From positions 1,364,001 to 1,428,000 of the forward strand of contig NZ_CP136865.1 in NCBI RefSeq assembly GCF_045689245.1: 64,000 nt of DNA, written 5' to 3'. Position numbers and translations under genes: made by a program. This document shows positions 8,913 through 16,729 of this stretch, one piece after another. Position 1 is the first letter of the stretch; each line of letters begins with the position of its first letter. The stretch comes from Congregibacter brevis (GTDB lineage: Bacteria > Pseudomonadota > Gammaproteobacteria > Pseudomonadales > Halieaceae). The notes under the pieces were generated by a model that saw only the letters and a program-made list of their open reading frames with translations, was not told where the DNA came from and searched no databases.

Positions 8913-10345
8913 TTCTTCGCGCGTTTTTACTACTTGCCCTTTCGGTTGCTCCGGCACTGCGGGCCGACGTCCCCGCCGCAGAGATGCCTCTGCTGCCAGA
9001 GGAGGTCCTAGCTGCCTCTGAAGAGCATTTTCCGTCCATTCTTAAAGCGCTGGCGCAGCGGCAGGCCGCATTGGGACGGGTGACGGAATCGCTAGGCGCC
9101 TTTGATTTGGTGTTCGGTGCCGATGGCTTTGATCGGGTCGACGGTTTTTATGATGGGACGGCTATTGGAGGCAAGGTTATTAAGCCGCTGCGGCCTTTGG
9201 GTGCACAGCTCTATGGCGAGTATTCCTTGTCCAACGGTGACTTCCCCATTTATGAAGACGAATACTTTACGAACAATGGCGGTACTGCAAAGCTCGGAGT
9301 TTTATTCAGCGTCTTTCGCGATCGCGACATAGATTCACGACGCTTTGGTCAGATAGATGCAGAACTTGCGTTGGTGCAGGCTGAGCTCGATGTATTACTG
9401 ACCAAAGTCGGCGTTCAGCAGCGTGCCTTGGCTGCCTACTGGCGCTGGGTGGCAGCCGGCCAGGAGCTGGCCGTTTACGACAACCTCCTGCGCATCGCCT
9501 TGGAACGGGAGACAGGACTCGAGCGCGAAGTCACCAGCGGTCGGCGGGCGGCCATTTTTATCACCGAGAACCGACAGAATATCACCCGACGACAAACCCT
9601 TATGACGGGGGCTCGACGGGACTTTGAAGTGGCTGCCAACCAGCTGGCCTTTTATCTTCGCGACGAAACAGGGCAGCCACTTACGCCGGATGTCCAAAGG
9701 TTACCAGCGGAAGAGCAGTTTGGTGTTTTGCCGCCGGTTCCCACTATTGCCTCATTGGATGTACCTGCGCTTCTTGAGCAGCGCCCCGAGCTGCGCATTC
9801 TGCAAACGGGGGCCGAGCGGGCGTTGCAGAAGATTGCACTGTCAGAGAATGAGTTGAAACCCAGGTTGGATTTGAACCTTGAGCTTGCCGAAGGCATTGG
9901 ATCTATTGGTGAGGGCGGAGCCTCACGAGATGGGACCGACGCAATTGTAGGGTTCACATTTACTGTGCCTTTAGAACGTCGTCAGGCGAAAGGTAAAATC
10001 ACCCAGGCTCGCGCTGAGCTGGAGTCTTTGCGTCAGGACCAACGGCGCCTTGAAGATCAGGTTGAGATTGAGTTGCGCAACATACTTCTTGAGCTCGATA
10101 CTGCCAGAGAGCTCATGGAGCTTGCCAAACAAGATGTAGAGCTGTCCGAGACGATGCGACGAGCAGAAGTCAGGCGCTTTGAGCAGGGGGCGAGTGACTT
10201 CTTTCTCGTGAATATTCGGGAAGAGACCGCAGCAGACGCTCGTGTGCGTTTCTATACGGCGTATCAGCGGACTCGCGTGGCGCAGGCGAACTTCGATGCC
10301 GCCACAGTCAACCTATCTCGCCTGGGAATTGACGAGGGCTTCTAG
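8909..10345 (+). CDS. TolC-family outer-membrane channel protein
   Basis: 478 residues starting with a signal peptide (MILRAFLLLALSVAPALRAD). Two long coiled-coil repeats with TolC-type wording follow (ELALVQAELDVLLTKVGVQQRALAAYW; QRLPAEEQFG linker; ALQKIALSENELKPRLDLNLELA). The family is an outer-membrane/periplasmic tunnel for tripartite exporters. The gene overlaps the adaptor gene by 4 bases (ATGA) and completes the 6115-10345 exporter operon. No substrate gene such as an RTX toxin, bacteriocin or PEP-CTERM cargo lies next to it. The next gene is convergent, 17 bases away. Confidence 0.9.
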   Translation: MILRAFLLLALSVAPALRADVPAAEMPLLPEEVLAASEEHFPSILKALAQRQAALGRVTESLGAFDLVFGADGFDRVDGFYDGTAIGGKVIKPLRPLGAQLYGEYSLSNGDFPIYEDEYFTNNGGTAKLGVLFSVFRDRDIDSRRFGQIDAELALVQAELDVLLTKVGVQQRALAAYWRWVAAGQELAVYDNLLRIALERETGLEREVTSGRRAAIFITENRQNITRRQTLMTGARRDFEVAANQLAFYLRDETGQPLTPDVQRLPAEEQFGVLPPVPTIASLDVPALLEQRPELRILQTGAERALQKIALSENELKPRLDLNLELAEGIGSIGEGGASRDGTDAIVGFTFTVPLERRQAKGKITQARAELESLRQDQRRLEDQVEIELRNILLELDTARELMELAKQDVELSETMRRAEVRRFEQGASDFFLVNIREETAADARVRFYTAYQRTRVAQANFDAATVNLSRLGIDEGF

Positions 10346-10362
10346 AGAGTCTTGCTGCTCGA

Positions 10363-11205
10363 CTAGCCGCTTAAGGCGTCTACCATCGACTGAATTTCTT
10401 CTTCGTTCTCTTCAAGAACCTGAACGAGGCTTTCGCTGTCCATACGCAGTCTCGCCAGTGCATCCAAATCGCCCAGCTCGCTGGCTACGTTTACGCCCGC
10501 GCGCGACAGAATATTTGCAATGAACAGGACGTCGCTCACATCCGCCGACGAGATGCGATCCCGTTCCTTAAGCTCTTGCTCATCAACACCGATGGCGATG
10601 GACTCGGGGAAATTCCAAGACTCTATGATCGCGCGAGCGACACCTGTGTGCCACTGCGACATCAGAGTATCCAGCGCTTCGCGATCAGAGAAGAGCTCGG
10701 GATGGTCTGCGGCCTTTGTGAGAATGTAGAACTTGCCTACCGCATGGAGGAGTCCGGCGAGCATTGCCTCATCGGGCTTGCCCGCAAACTTGCTGTACTT
10801 GCCCAGCACATAGCATAGCGACGCCACTTTGACGCTGTGCTGTCGAAGCTCGTTTAAGTCTTTGATAAATGGGCTTCCCGCGGGAAAACTAAATGCTTCT
10901 CTTGCAGCAAAGGACACCGCGGCATTCTGCACCATATCCATCCCAACGCGGGAGATCGCGGTGTTGATATCTGTCACTTCCATGGGGCCTCGGCGCATCA
11001 TGGCGGAGTTAGCCATGCGCATGAGGCGAGCAGCGAGTGCCGGCTCACCGGCAATGATTATTCCCAGGGCATTGATATCAGATTCGGGGTCAGAAACGCA
11101 GCGTTGAACGCGCATGGCAGTGTCTGGAAACGGAGGAAGATCAAATTCTCCCGCAGCCAGTTCAGTACCTAGTTGGCGAACAAATTCAAAGGCCGGATTA
11201 CTCAT
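10363..11205 (-). CDS. HDOD-domain protein
   Basis: 280 residues made almost entirely of one HDOD domain: LPPFPDTAMRVQRCVSDPESDINALGIIIAGEPALAARLMRMANSA at the start, then RQHSVKVASLCYVLGKY and AGLLHAVGKFYI. The HDOD fold is related to HD phosphohydrolases but usually lacks the metal site; here H-A replaces H-D in LLHAVG. Such proteins act as scaffolds in signalling, stress or cell-cycle control. Its neighbour on the same strand, 148 bases upstream, is an EAL/HDOD protein, so the two may work together. They may form one transcription unit. Confidence 0.88.
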   Translation of the reverse strand: MSNPAFEFVRQLGTELAAGEFDLPPFPDTAMRVQRCVSDPESDINALGIIIAGEPALAARLMRMANSAMMRRGPMEVTDINTAISRVGMDMVQNAAVSFAAREAFSFPAGSPFIKDLNELRQHSVKVASLCYVLGKYSKFAGKPDEAMLAGLLHAVGKFYILTKAADHPELFSDREALDTLMSQWHTGVARAIIESWNFPESIAIGVDEQELKERDRISSADVSDVLFIANILSRAGVNVASELGDLDALARLRMDSESLVQVLEENEEEIQSMVDALSG

Positions 11206-11353
11206 CGTCGCTGTCTCTTCCTATATCAATCTTTCTGTATTAATATTTATATTCTGGTCACTCTGGTATTTCTATGTCAGATCGATAGCCGACAAACCGC
11301 CCAAGTGTAGCAGTTTTGCTGCGCCACGAGTGTGGTGCGGCCGGCGGTAAGTG

Positions 11354-12562
11354 TTAGCTATTGGCCATCCCGTCTAGAGTTTCGTCAGCCCAGAGCGTTG
11401 CTATTTGATGCAGCTCTGCGACCTTTGGAGGCTCAATCTCAAAGGCCTCAAAACCTGATAACTCGCCACGTTCAAGAGCTTTTGCCAGCGCAAGACATTC
11501 GCCCTTGGTACCTTCGTGATTGCACAGCGCGTCTCGCAGATCTTCAGAGAGAGCGAGTGTGTCCAGGACCTCAGATAAAGGCGCATCCATTAGAGCGTCA
11601 AGCACTGAGAAGAGACCGACGGTAAAAAAGGCATCAATCCCTTCTTGGGACGCTTCCTCTGCCATTAACTCCAAAAAGCGGGCGCGTACCAGGGTCATGG
11701 TGATTAGCTCCCCCGGCTTGTCGTCCAGTCTTGCCATGATAAGGAGAGTGACCCATCGTCGAATGGTTTCGCGACCGATGTAGATCACAGCCTCCCGGAT
11801 AGACTCTATGCGTCGACTCAATCCTGCGGCAGGAGAGTTGGCGTAGTTCATGGCACGTACGGAAATAGCGACGTCTCGACTCACCAATTCGCTTAAGGAT
11901 TCAATGTCTGTTTCTGGATTATTGATTTGGGACATGAGCTGCATCACAGCCAGTTTATTGGCCGCAAGCCTTTTACCTGTGACGACCTTGGGTTTGGCAA
12001 AAAAGTAGCCTTGGAAATAGTCGCAGCCAAGTTCTTTGAGCGTTTCGAATTCTTCGTTCGTTTCGACTTTTTCTGCCAGTACTTTCACGCCTAGGTCCTT
12101 TAGGCGACTGACTTCTGCATTCCAGTTCTCTGGCGGTATGTCGGGGATCTCAAGTTTCACAATCGCGACGTGAGCGAGCGCAGCATCAAATCGGCTGTCA
12201 TAGACGAAGTCGTCAAGGGCTAGGGTGTAGCCTCGCTCTCCTAAAACTTGCATGCCTCCAATCACAGCATCATCGATTTCTACATGCTCCAAGACCTCGA
12301 GCACGACGTTGTCTGGTTCAAAGGGCAAAAGTTCCGGTTCGGAAAGAAACCTGCGAGGCAAATTTACAAACGCGGGGCGATCACCCACAAGCTCTTCCAG
12401 CCCAACCTCTTCGCTGATGCTAAGCACCTGCGCGGTAGCAAGATCATCATCAAGGTCTTGGGGCGCAGCCCCTGTATCAGAGTTACGAAAGAGTAGCTCG
12501 TAGGCGAAGAGCTTTAAGTTCTGATCGAAAATTGGTTGTCGAGCTATAAAAAAGTCGGACAT
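11354..12562 (-). CDS. EAL-like plus HDOD signalling protein (YuxH type)
   Basis: 402 residues. The N-terminal half is a degenerate EAL domain: FIARQPIFDQNLKLFAYELLFRN has ELL where active c-di-GMP phosphodiesterases have E-[AVL]-L followed by their metal residues. LALDDFVYDSRFD and VKLEIPDI keep the fold but not all catalytic residues. The C-terminal half (about 200-400) is an HDOD domain (QLMSQINNPETDIESLSELVSRDVAISVRAMNYANS). Family members sense c-di-GMP or act as scaffolds. It is transcribed toward the other HDOD gene. No direct phosphodiesterase activity should be assumed. Confidence 0.9.
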   Translation of the reverse strand: MSDFFIARQPIFDQNLKLFAYELLFRNSDTGAAPQDLDDDLATAQVLSISEEVGLEELVGDRPAFVNLPRRFLSEPELLPFEPDNVVLEVLEHVEIDDAVIGGMQVLGERGYTLALDDFVYDSRFDAALAHVAIVKLEIPDIPPENWNAEVSRLKDLGVKVLAEKVETNEEFETLKELGCDYFQGYFFAKPKVVTGKRLAANKLAVMQLMSQINNPETDIESLSELVSRDVAISVRAMNYANSPAAGLSRRIESIREAVIYIGRETIRRWVTLLIMARLDDKPGELITMTLVRARFLELMAEEASQEGIDAFFTVGLFSVLDALMDAPLSEVLDTLALSEDLRDALCNHEGTKGECLALAKALERGELSGFEAFEIEPPKVAELHQIATLWADETLDGMANS

Positions 12563-12719
12563 TTACCGCGGTCCTTAACACAACTGAAACGTCACTGGTT
12601 CTTTCGCGATGGCAGCTTACCTCACTGAGATCACGTTCGAGTTAAGCCTATGGTACCGATAACTTGAGTTGGAGGCACGAAGCCATCGTTTACGGCAAAA
12701 CCGAAGTGGGTCGTTAAAC

Positions 12720-13901
12720 CTAAGCGCCAGCAGAGTCGCCGCAAAGGACAAGAGAAGAGGGCTCGAGGGAGCCGTCTTGCCGGTAGCCAAAGGCCTCGAG
12801 GCTCTTGCCAGCGATGCGCCAGGCGACTCGCGCCTGAGAGTTTGATAGTGCTTCTCTCCATTCTCCGCTACTGCCCTTGCGAATCTGATGTTCAGCTTCC
12901 TGGCCTGGGTTCCTCCCCTTTGTGACAGTCGCGAAGTCTGTTGCCGTCTGCACGCTGTCGATCACATCGGCACTGGCATCAAGACCCAAATCAAGAAACA
13001 GGGCCTGACACACCGTTGTAAAATTTTGCTGCAGGTCCTCATAGCGCAGTACGGTGATGTCTCCGCGTCGAGCATGTTCTGCGAGTTTAGCTGCGCGCAT
13101 GGACCAGCCAACAATGCGGCGCAGGTAGCTTGCCTGATTGGTTTTCCATGGAGCCTCACGTTTACGCATCAATGTTTCAAAGTGCTTTGCAGAAATGGCG
13201 GCATCGCGTCCGTCCCGAACGATGGCGACAATCCGGCTTCCGGGGGACGCATCTTTCAAAGCCTGGATCTGCAAAAGCTGATCTGCCGCTTTAGTAGCTA
13301 TTTTGGTGCCAGGTAACGTTTGAGCGCGCAGGCACTCGAAAAACTGTCTTGGTAGTTGTTGTGGCTCGGATGTATCCCTAACGGCCTCCATAAGGGCCAG
13401 GAGGTCACCGCGACGGAAACTCTGCACACCCAGTCGGTCGGTGATTCTTCTTGGATCGATTAACCCGGAGTCGGTTGGCCTCACTCGGTAGCCACTTAAC
13501 TCCAACAATTGATCAAGAAATTTTTCCAAATCCGTGGTGCTCAAGCGTTCCGCTTTGTGCTGACGCTCTACTCCCATTATGGGGATCCAGCCTCGACCCA
13601 TGAAAATTTCCCGGAAGATCATTTGTGAGCTTCGAGGCGTGGCTGCCTCGCGGCGCTTCATCCAACTATCATCGTCAGGACGAGGATTAAGGTAGTCCAG
13701 AGCCGTATAGGGGAGGGTGGTGAGTGATCGGCTTAGTGCATAGGTAGCGCGAAGTACGTCGAACTCGCGCCACCCCACGACTTCCGGATGTGCGGCGAGC
13801 ATGTGTAGCAGCCAGGAAGTTCCACATTTATACAGGCCAACGACATGGATCATGTCTCGATGATCATGCCTCGAGGGGCTGCTCTGTGGCGAAACGCTCA
13901 T
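12720..13901 (-). CDS. Sulfotransferase-family protein
   Basis: 393 residues. The 5'-phosphosulfate loop is GLYKCGTSWLLHMLAAHPEV at about residues 22-41, with the P-loop Lys replaced in order by KCGTS. The 3'-phosphate motif appears as IVAIVRDGRDAAISAKHFE. This is the PAPS-dependent sulfotransferase fold, cytoplasmic, moving sulfate to a hydroxyl or amine on a glycan, lipid or small molecule. The gene is alone, divergent from the small gene at 14089. A Fur box lies between them, about 100 bases upstream of this start, so iron control of this gene too is possible but unproven. Confidence 0.85.
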   Translation of the reverse strand: MSVSPQSSPSRHDHRDMIHVVGLYKCGTSWLLHMLAAHPEVVGWREFDVLRATYALSRSLTTLPYTALDYLNPRPDDDSWMKRREAATPRSSQMIFREIFMGRGWIPIMGVERQHKAERLSTTDLEKFLDQLLELSGYRVRPTDSGLIDPRRITDRLGVQSFRRGDLLALMEAVRDTSEPQQLPRQFFECLRAQTLPGTKIATKAADQLLQIQALKDASPGSRIVAIVRDGRDAAISAKHFETLMRKREAPWKTNQASYLRRIVGWSMRAAKLAEHARRGDITVLRYEDLQQNFTTVCQALFLDLGLDASADVIDSVQTATDFATVTKGRNPGQEAEHQIRKGSSGEWREALSNSQARVAWRIAGKSLEAFGYRQDGSLEPSSLVLCGDSAGA

Positions 13902-13999
13902 CAGTAGAGGGTGTGTTTACTTATTGGGTCAATGCGGATCATACGTTAGTCCCTCAGCCGGTGCGCTGCGAAGAACTCAAAGGATTTGCGAATTCTCTA

Positions 14000-14028
14000 T
14001 TGCAAATAAGAATCATTATCGTTAAATT
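14000..14028 (+). promoter_or_regulatory. Promoter with overlapping Fur box
   Basis: A -35 TTGCAA (14000-14005), a 17-base spacer and a -10 TAAATT (14023-14028) point toward the gene at 14089. The 19 bases at 14002-14020 (GCAAATAAGAATCATTATC) match the Fur consensus at 15 of 19 positions by my count. The operator sits inside the promoter, the usual layout for iron repression. A GTG start at 14089 would leave a leader of about 54 bases. Confidence 0.7.
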
Positions 14029-14088
14029 GTAGCGCAATGACGAACTAAGTCGCCACATCAAGATGAATGTGGTCACCCTGGAGGCGTT

Positions 14089-14388
14089 GTGACCGAAAAC
14101 TGGCGAGCGACGGATCAGCTTAACGCTTGTAATCGCGGTGGTAACCCGCCAGCGGTCAGGGCGCTAGATTTCATGTGTTCTGAGTCCGCGCGCATACGAT
14201 GCTCGATCAGTGAGTCGGTGCTTATCGACTTGCTTCAACGAGGCTTTGTGAAGGCCGAAGAGTTGCGTTGCACCGACGATGCATCAGCGGCTCAGCTAAA
14301 GCGGATGGTGCTTATAAGTTGTACAGAACAAGGACTAGTCCAAGCTTTGCCAAGTGAAGGGTTACGCGAGCCTGAGAGCTCCCCGTAA
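14089..14388 (+). CDS. Small protein of unknown function behind a Fur-box promoter
   Basis: 99 residues, GTG start chosen because GGAGG lies 4 bases upstream. I do not recognise a family. It is soluble, with five scattered cysteines (including CSESARIRC and RCTDDASA) and a helical middle (SVLIDLLQRGFVKAEEL) that could be a small DNA- or protein-binding fold. The position just downstream of a strong Fur-type operator suggests expression under iron starvation. It ends 88 bases before tRNA-Met. That it is a real gene rests on the ribosome-binding site and promoter, not on homology. Confidence 0.5.
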   Translation: MTENWRATDQLNACNRGGNPPAVRALDFMCSESARIRCSISESVLIDLLQRGFVKAEELRCTDDASAAQLKRMVLISCTEQGLVQALPSEGLREPESSP

Positions 14389-14476
14389 CCTTATTTATGC
14401 AATCGAGAGATGGTTGACTTGCGAGTGGCAAATGTAGAGAATTCGCGTCCCCCGCAATGGGGTAGCAAGAATTCGT

Positions 14477-14553
14477 GGCTACGTAGCTCAGCTGGTTAGA
14501 GCACAGCATTCATAATGCTGGGGTCGGTGGTTCAAGTCCACCCGTAGCTACCA
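14477..14553 (+). tRNA. tRNA-Met (elongator), anticodon CAT
   Basis: 77 bases including the encoded CCA. The acceptor arm GGCTACG pairs with CGTAGCT (first pair G-U), the D loop is AGCTCAGCTGGTTAGAGC, the anticodon loop TTCATAA gives CAT, and the T arm is GGTGG-TTCAAGT-CCACC. The sequence resembles elongator tRNA-Met of Proteobacteria. The integrase and repeat array directly downstream suggest that its 3' end is the attachment site of an integrative element, which may explain the non-standard G1-U72 pair. Confidence 0.95.
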
Positions 14554-14620
14554 ACTTTCCTCTTTATTTTCAATATCTTACAGCACCCTCAAAATTCGTC
14601 AATAGGCCTTTTCGAGGGCT

Positions 14621-14824
14621 GGTGACCAAATGGTGACCATATGGTGACCACTTTAAAAAAGTGACCCCAACACCGACTCATGCTGTAGTCATAATCTTTT
14701 TCTCGCTAGTGGTGACCATCGGTGACCAAAATCCGTCAAATGACCCCAGCATTTTGAGTAGTTCCGTCGGCGCTTTTTGATTCAGTCTTAGGCCAACGCT
14801 GGCTTCTCTGTGGTCACGGTGACC
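14621..14824. repeat. Array of GGTGACC repeats next to tRNA-Met
   Basis: GGTGACCA begins at 14621, 14632 and 14643, exactly 11 bases apart. Two more copies start at 14711 and 14721, with degenerate copies at 14661 (GTGACCCC) and 14741 (TGACCCC). A last pair is GGTCACG at 14812 and GGTGACC at 14818. They fall between the tRNA 3' end and the integrase gene. Helically phased direct repeats at this place fit arm-type sites bound by a tyrosine recombinase or its excisionase. No other gene is visible in 14554-14831. Confidence 0.65.
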
Positions 14825-14831
14825 GACGTTA

Positions 14832-16164
14832 GGGCTCTACCCACTTAACGGGGGATACACGGCTCTACCCACTTAACGGGGGATACACCGGTTTTCACTA
14901 AACACGGTTGATAATGCCATCCCATCCACAGTGGGTTAAGACCCGCAGTCGATAGTTTTCAAAATTTCTAAATCCATAGGCTCGGCGGCTCATCATTTCC
15001 ATCTTGTTATGGAAGCCCTCGGTGATGCCATTCGTCTTGGTAAACCGCCACATGCCAACGATGGGTTCCAACCAGGATTTAAGCGTTCTTGCCAATCGAT
15101 GAAGCGGGCTAGCCGCCAAGTCTTCGATCAATGAGAGCAGCTGCGGCAGCAGCTGCTTTGCCTTTTTGCGATTCAAGGATTTCAGTAACAGCAGGCGATT
15201 GAGCTGCTGCTTAGCTCTGTACAGCGCCTTGAGCACGGGATAGTCGTCCAGATATCGGGCAAGATTCTCTTTTTGCTCATCCGCAAGACGCCATTCATGT
15301 CGCCGCATGAGGCTGATCAGCCCGCGATGCTTGCGCCCCTCGGGATCGTAGTTTTGCCACGCCTTCAGCAGATGCTGATTCACGAGTCGAATCACGTGGA
15401 ACCGATCAGCAACAATCGTGGCGTTAGGGAAATATCGACGCACGATACTGCGGTAGGTTTCTGACAAGTCCATGACGACCACCTGGACGTTTTCTTTACC
15501 CGGTAATGCCTTTAAATAACGTCTCAAACTCAGTTCTGAACGTCCCAGCACCACATCAAAAACCTTATGGTTCTTGAGATCTACCATCGTGGTGGCGTAG
15601 CCGCGCTTGCGGCTAAAAAAGTGCTCATCGATACCCAGCACACGCGGGCAGGGGCGATTAGACATCTCTGATAGCCTAAGTCGGCACTGGCCTTGATACC
15701 AGCGCTCGACGGTTGCCGGGCTCATGTCATGTGTTCGTGCGAGCTTACGCTGCGTCACGCCGCCATCGTGGGCCTCAAATACTTCAAGACGGAAGGCGTC
15801 CGACGATCGATAGCGGGGCCTGACGCCCTGAAACCGGTGACGAAAGTATCGCCCGCATTGCAGGCAATGATATTTAGGCGTCTTCAGGTGCAGCGTCATC
15901 ACCTGATTGCCCTGGCGTGTGTGTTTTAACGTGCGCTCGTGGGTCGCCTTAATCCTGACTTTGGGATGCTGGCAGTGGATGCACGATGGGCGACGCTTGG
16001 GTCTGGCATAGACCTCGATCGAATCGTTGCGATCAACGCGTTCGACCTCCAGCTCGGGAAGGCCTAATATATTTCCTGCGTGGGACATCGGGGGTTTCCT
16101 CATTAAACGGACTTCGCAAATTCAGTTTAATGATCCCCGGTGTCCCCCGTTAATGATGAAGAGC
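14832..16164. mobile_element. ISL3-family insertion sequence with 8-bp target duplication
   Basis: About 1333 bases. The right end, read inward, gives GCTCTTCATCATTAACGGGG; the left inner end is GCTCTACCCACTTAACGGGG, a clear inverted repeat. The direct repeat CGACGTTA lies at 14824-14831 and 16165-16172 and is an 8-base target duplication, as expected for the ISL3 family. The left inverted repeat is present twice in tandem (starting at 14833 and 14861, period 28 bases), while the right end has one copy. The element sits between the att-like repeats and the integrase gene and carries one transposase. Confidence 0.9.
14898..16103 (-). CDS. ISL3-family transposase
   Basis: 401 residues, full length. 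The N-terminal zinc finger has two Cys pairs (CIHC and CLQC, about residues 38-82). A helix-turn-helix follows (GVTQRKLARTHDMSPATVERWY), then the DDE core: Asp in VLGIDEHFF, Asp in VVMDLSETY and Glu in ITEGFHNKM. The frame is intact and both element ends and the target duplication are present, so the copy may still be active. Translation could begin at residue 1 or at Met6 (MSHAGN). Confidence 0.93.
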   Translation of the reverse strand: MRKPPMSHAGNILGLPELEVERVDRNDSIEVYARPKRRPSCIHCQHPKVRIKATHERTLKHTRQGNQVMTLHLKTPKYHCLQCGRYFRHRFQGVRPRYRSSDAFRLEVFEAHDGGVTQRKLARTHDMSPATVERWYQGQCRLRLSEMSNRPCPRVLGIDEHFFSRKRGYATTMVDLKNHKVFDVVLGRSELSLRRYLKALPGKENVQVVVMDLSETYRSIVRRYFPNATIVADRFHVIRLVNQHLLKAWQNYDPEGRKHRGLISLMRRHEWRLADEQKENLARYLDDYPVLKALYRAKQQLNRLLLLKSLNRKKAKQLLPQLLSLIEDLAASPLHRLARTLKSWLEPIVGMWRFTKTNGITEGFHNKMEMMSRRAYGFRNFENYRLRVLTHCGWDGIINRV

Positions 16165-16293
16165 CGACGTTAGCTGTCTGCGTCTGACTGGTCTTTGTGC
16201 TCCTTACGAACCTCTTTCGCGCTAGTCCCGATTGCGTTTCCCGACCTCCTGCAAACCTAACATCTTATGCTTCTTCGGCCCTTCGGGTCCGCG

Positions 16294-16324
16294 CGCCGCG
16301 CACAACCTGCGGTTGCGCGCGGCG
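16294..16324. other. Strong GC-rich hairpin upstream of the excisionase-like gene
   Basis: CGCCGCGCACAACC at 16294-16307 pairs with GGTTGCGCGCGGCG at 16311-16324 (14 bp, one mismatch) across a TGC loop. No T-run follows on either side, so it is not a standard intrinsic terminator. The rest of the 16173-16497 gap (325 bases) shows no gene. The hairpin could be a protein-binding site, a replication or transfer structure, or a leader element for the xis/int genes. Confidence 0.6.
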
Positions 16325-16497
16325 GGTTGTAATGGGGGAGCAATGCGGTTTTTCTCCCTTTGGCGGCTTGAAAAGCGTTTTCGCTTGACGCTGTTTTCCC
16401 TTCGTCCAGCAGGAATCTGACCCACCGGTACGTTCATCTCATCGGCAGGAAATCCGTAGCGCAGTGCTCGGATAGGCCGAATCTCGGAGACGGACCT

Positions 16498-16719
16498 ATG
16501 GATGCAGCAACGACTTACCTCACCACTGAGGAACTCTCTTCGCGCATTAAGTACGACGCGCGAACTATTCGAAACCAGCTGAAGGACTCTGTACTCCTTG
16601 AGGGGGTGCACTACATTCGGCCGTTTGGTGGGCGGAAGATCCTGTACCTCTGGGAGCGTATCGAAGAGGACATGCAGCGGCCCAGTCACGTAGGCCAGCT
16701 CATGGCCGGCATTCAATAG
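16498..16719 (+). CDS. Excisionase-like small DNA-binding protein
   Basis: 73 residues with YLTTEELSSRIKYDARTIRNQL, a winged-helix/MerR-like recognition segment, then GVHYIRPFGGRKILYLWERIEEDM, as in AlpA/Xis-type excisionases. A GGAG box lies about 9 bases before the ATG. The stop is 11 bases upstream of the integrase start, which has its own AGGAGG, so the two are one operon. The likely role is to set the direction of recombination at the tRNA attachment site, perhaps through the GGTGACC repeats. The family call is moderate; the context is strong. Confidence 0.7.
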   Translation: MDAATTYLTTEELSSRIKYDARTIRNQLKDSVLLEGVHYIRPFGGRKILYLWERIEEDMQRPSHVGQLMAGIQ

Positions 16720-16729
16720 GAGGTCGGTC

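Noticed and set aside
14621..14824. GGTGACC repeats as replication iterons
   Set aside because: No replication initiator gene is nearby, and position between tRNA and integrase fits arm sites better.
14833..14888. Two 28-base direct repeats as a CRISPR-like start
   Set aside because: There is no spacer between them and they match the inverted repeat of the ISL3 element.
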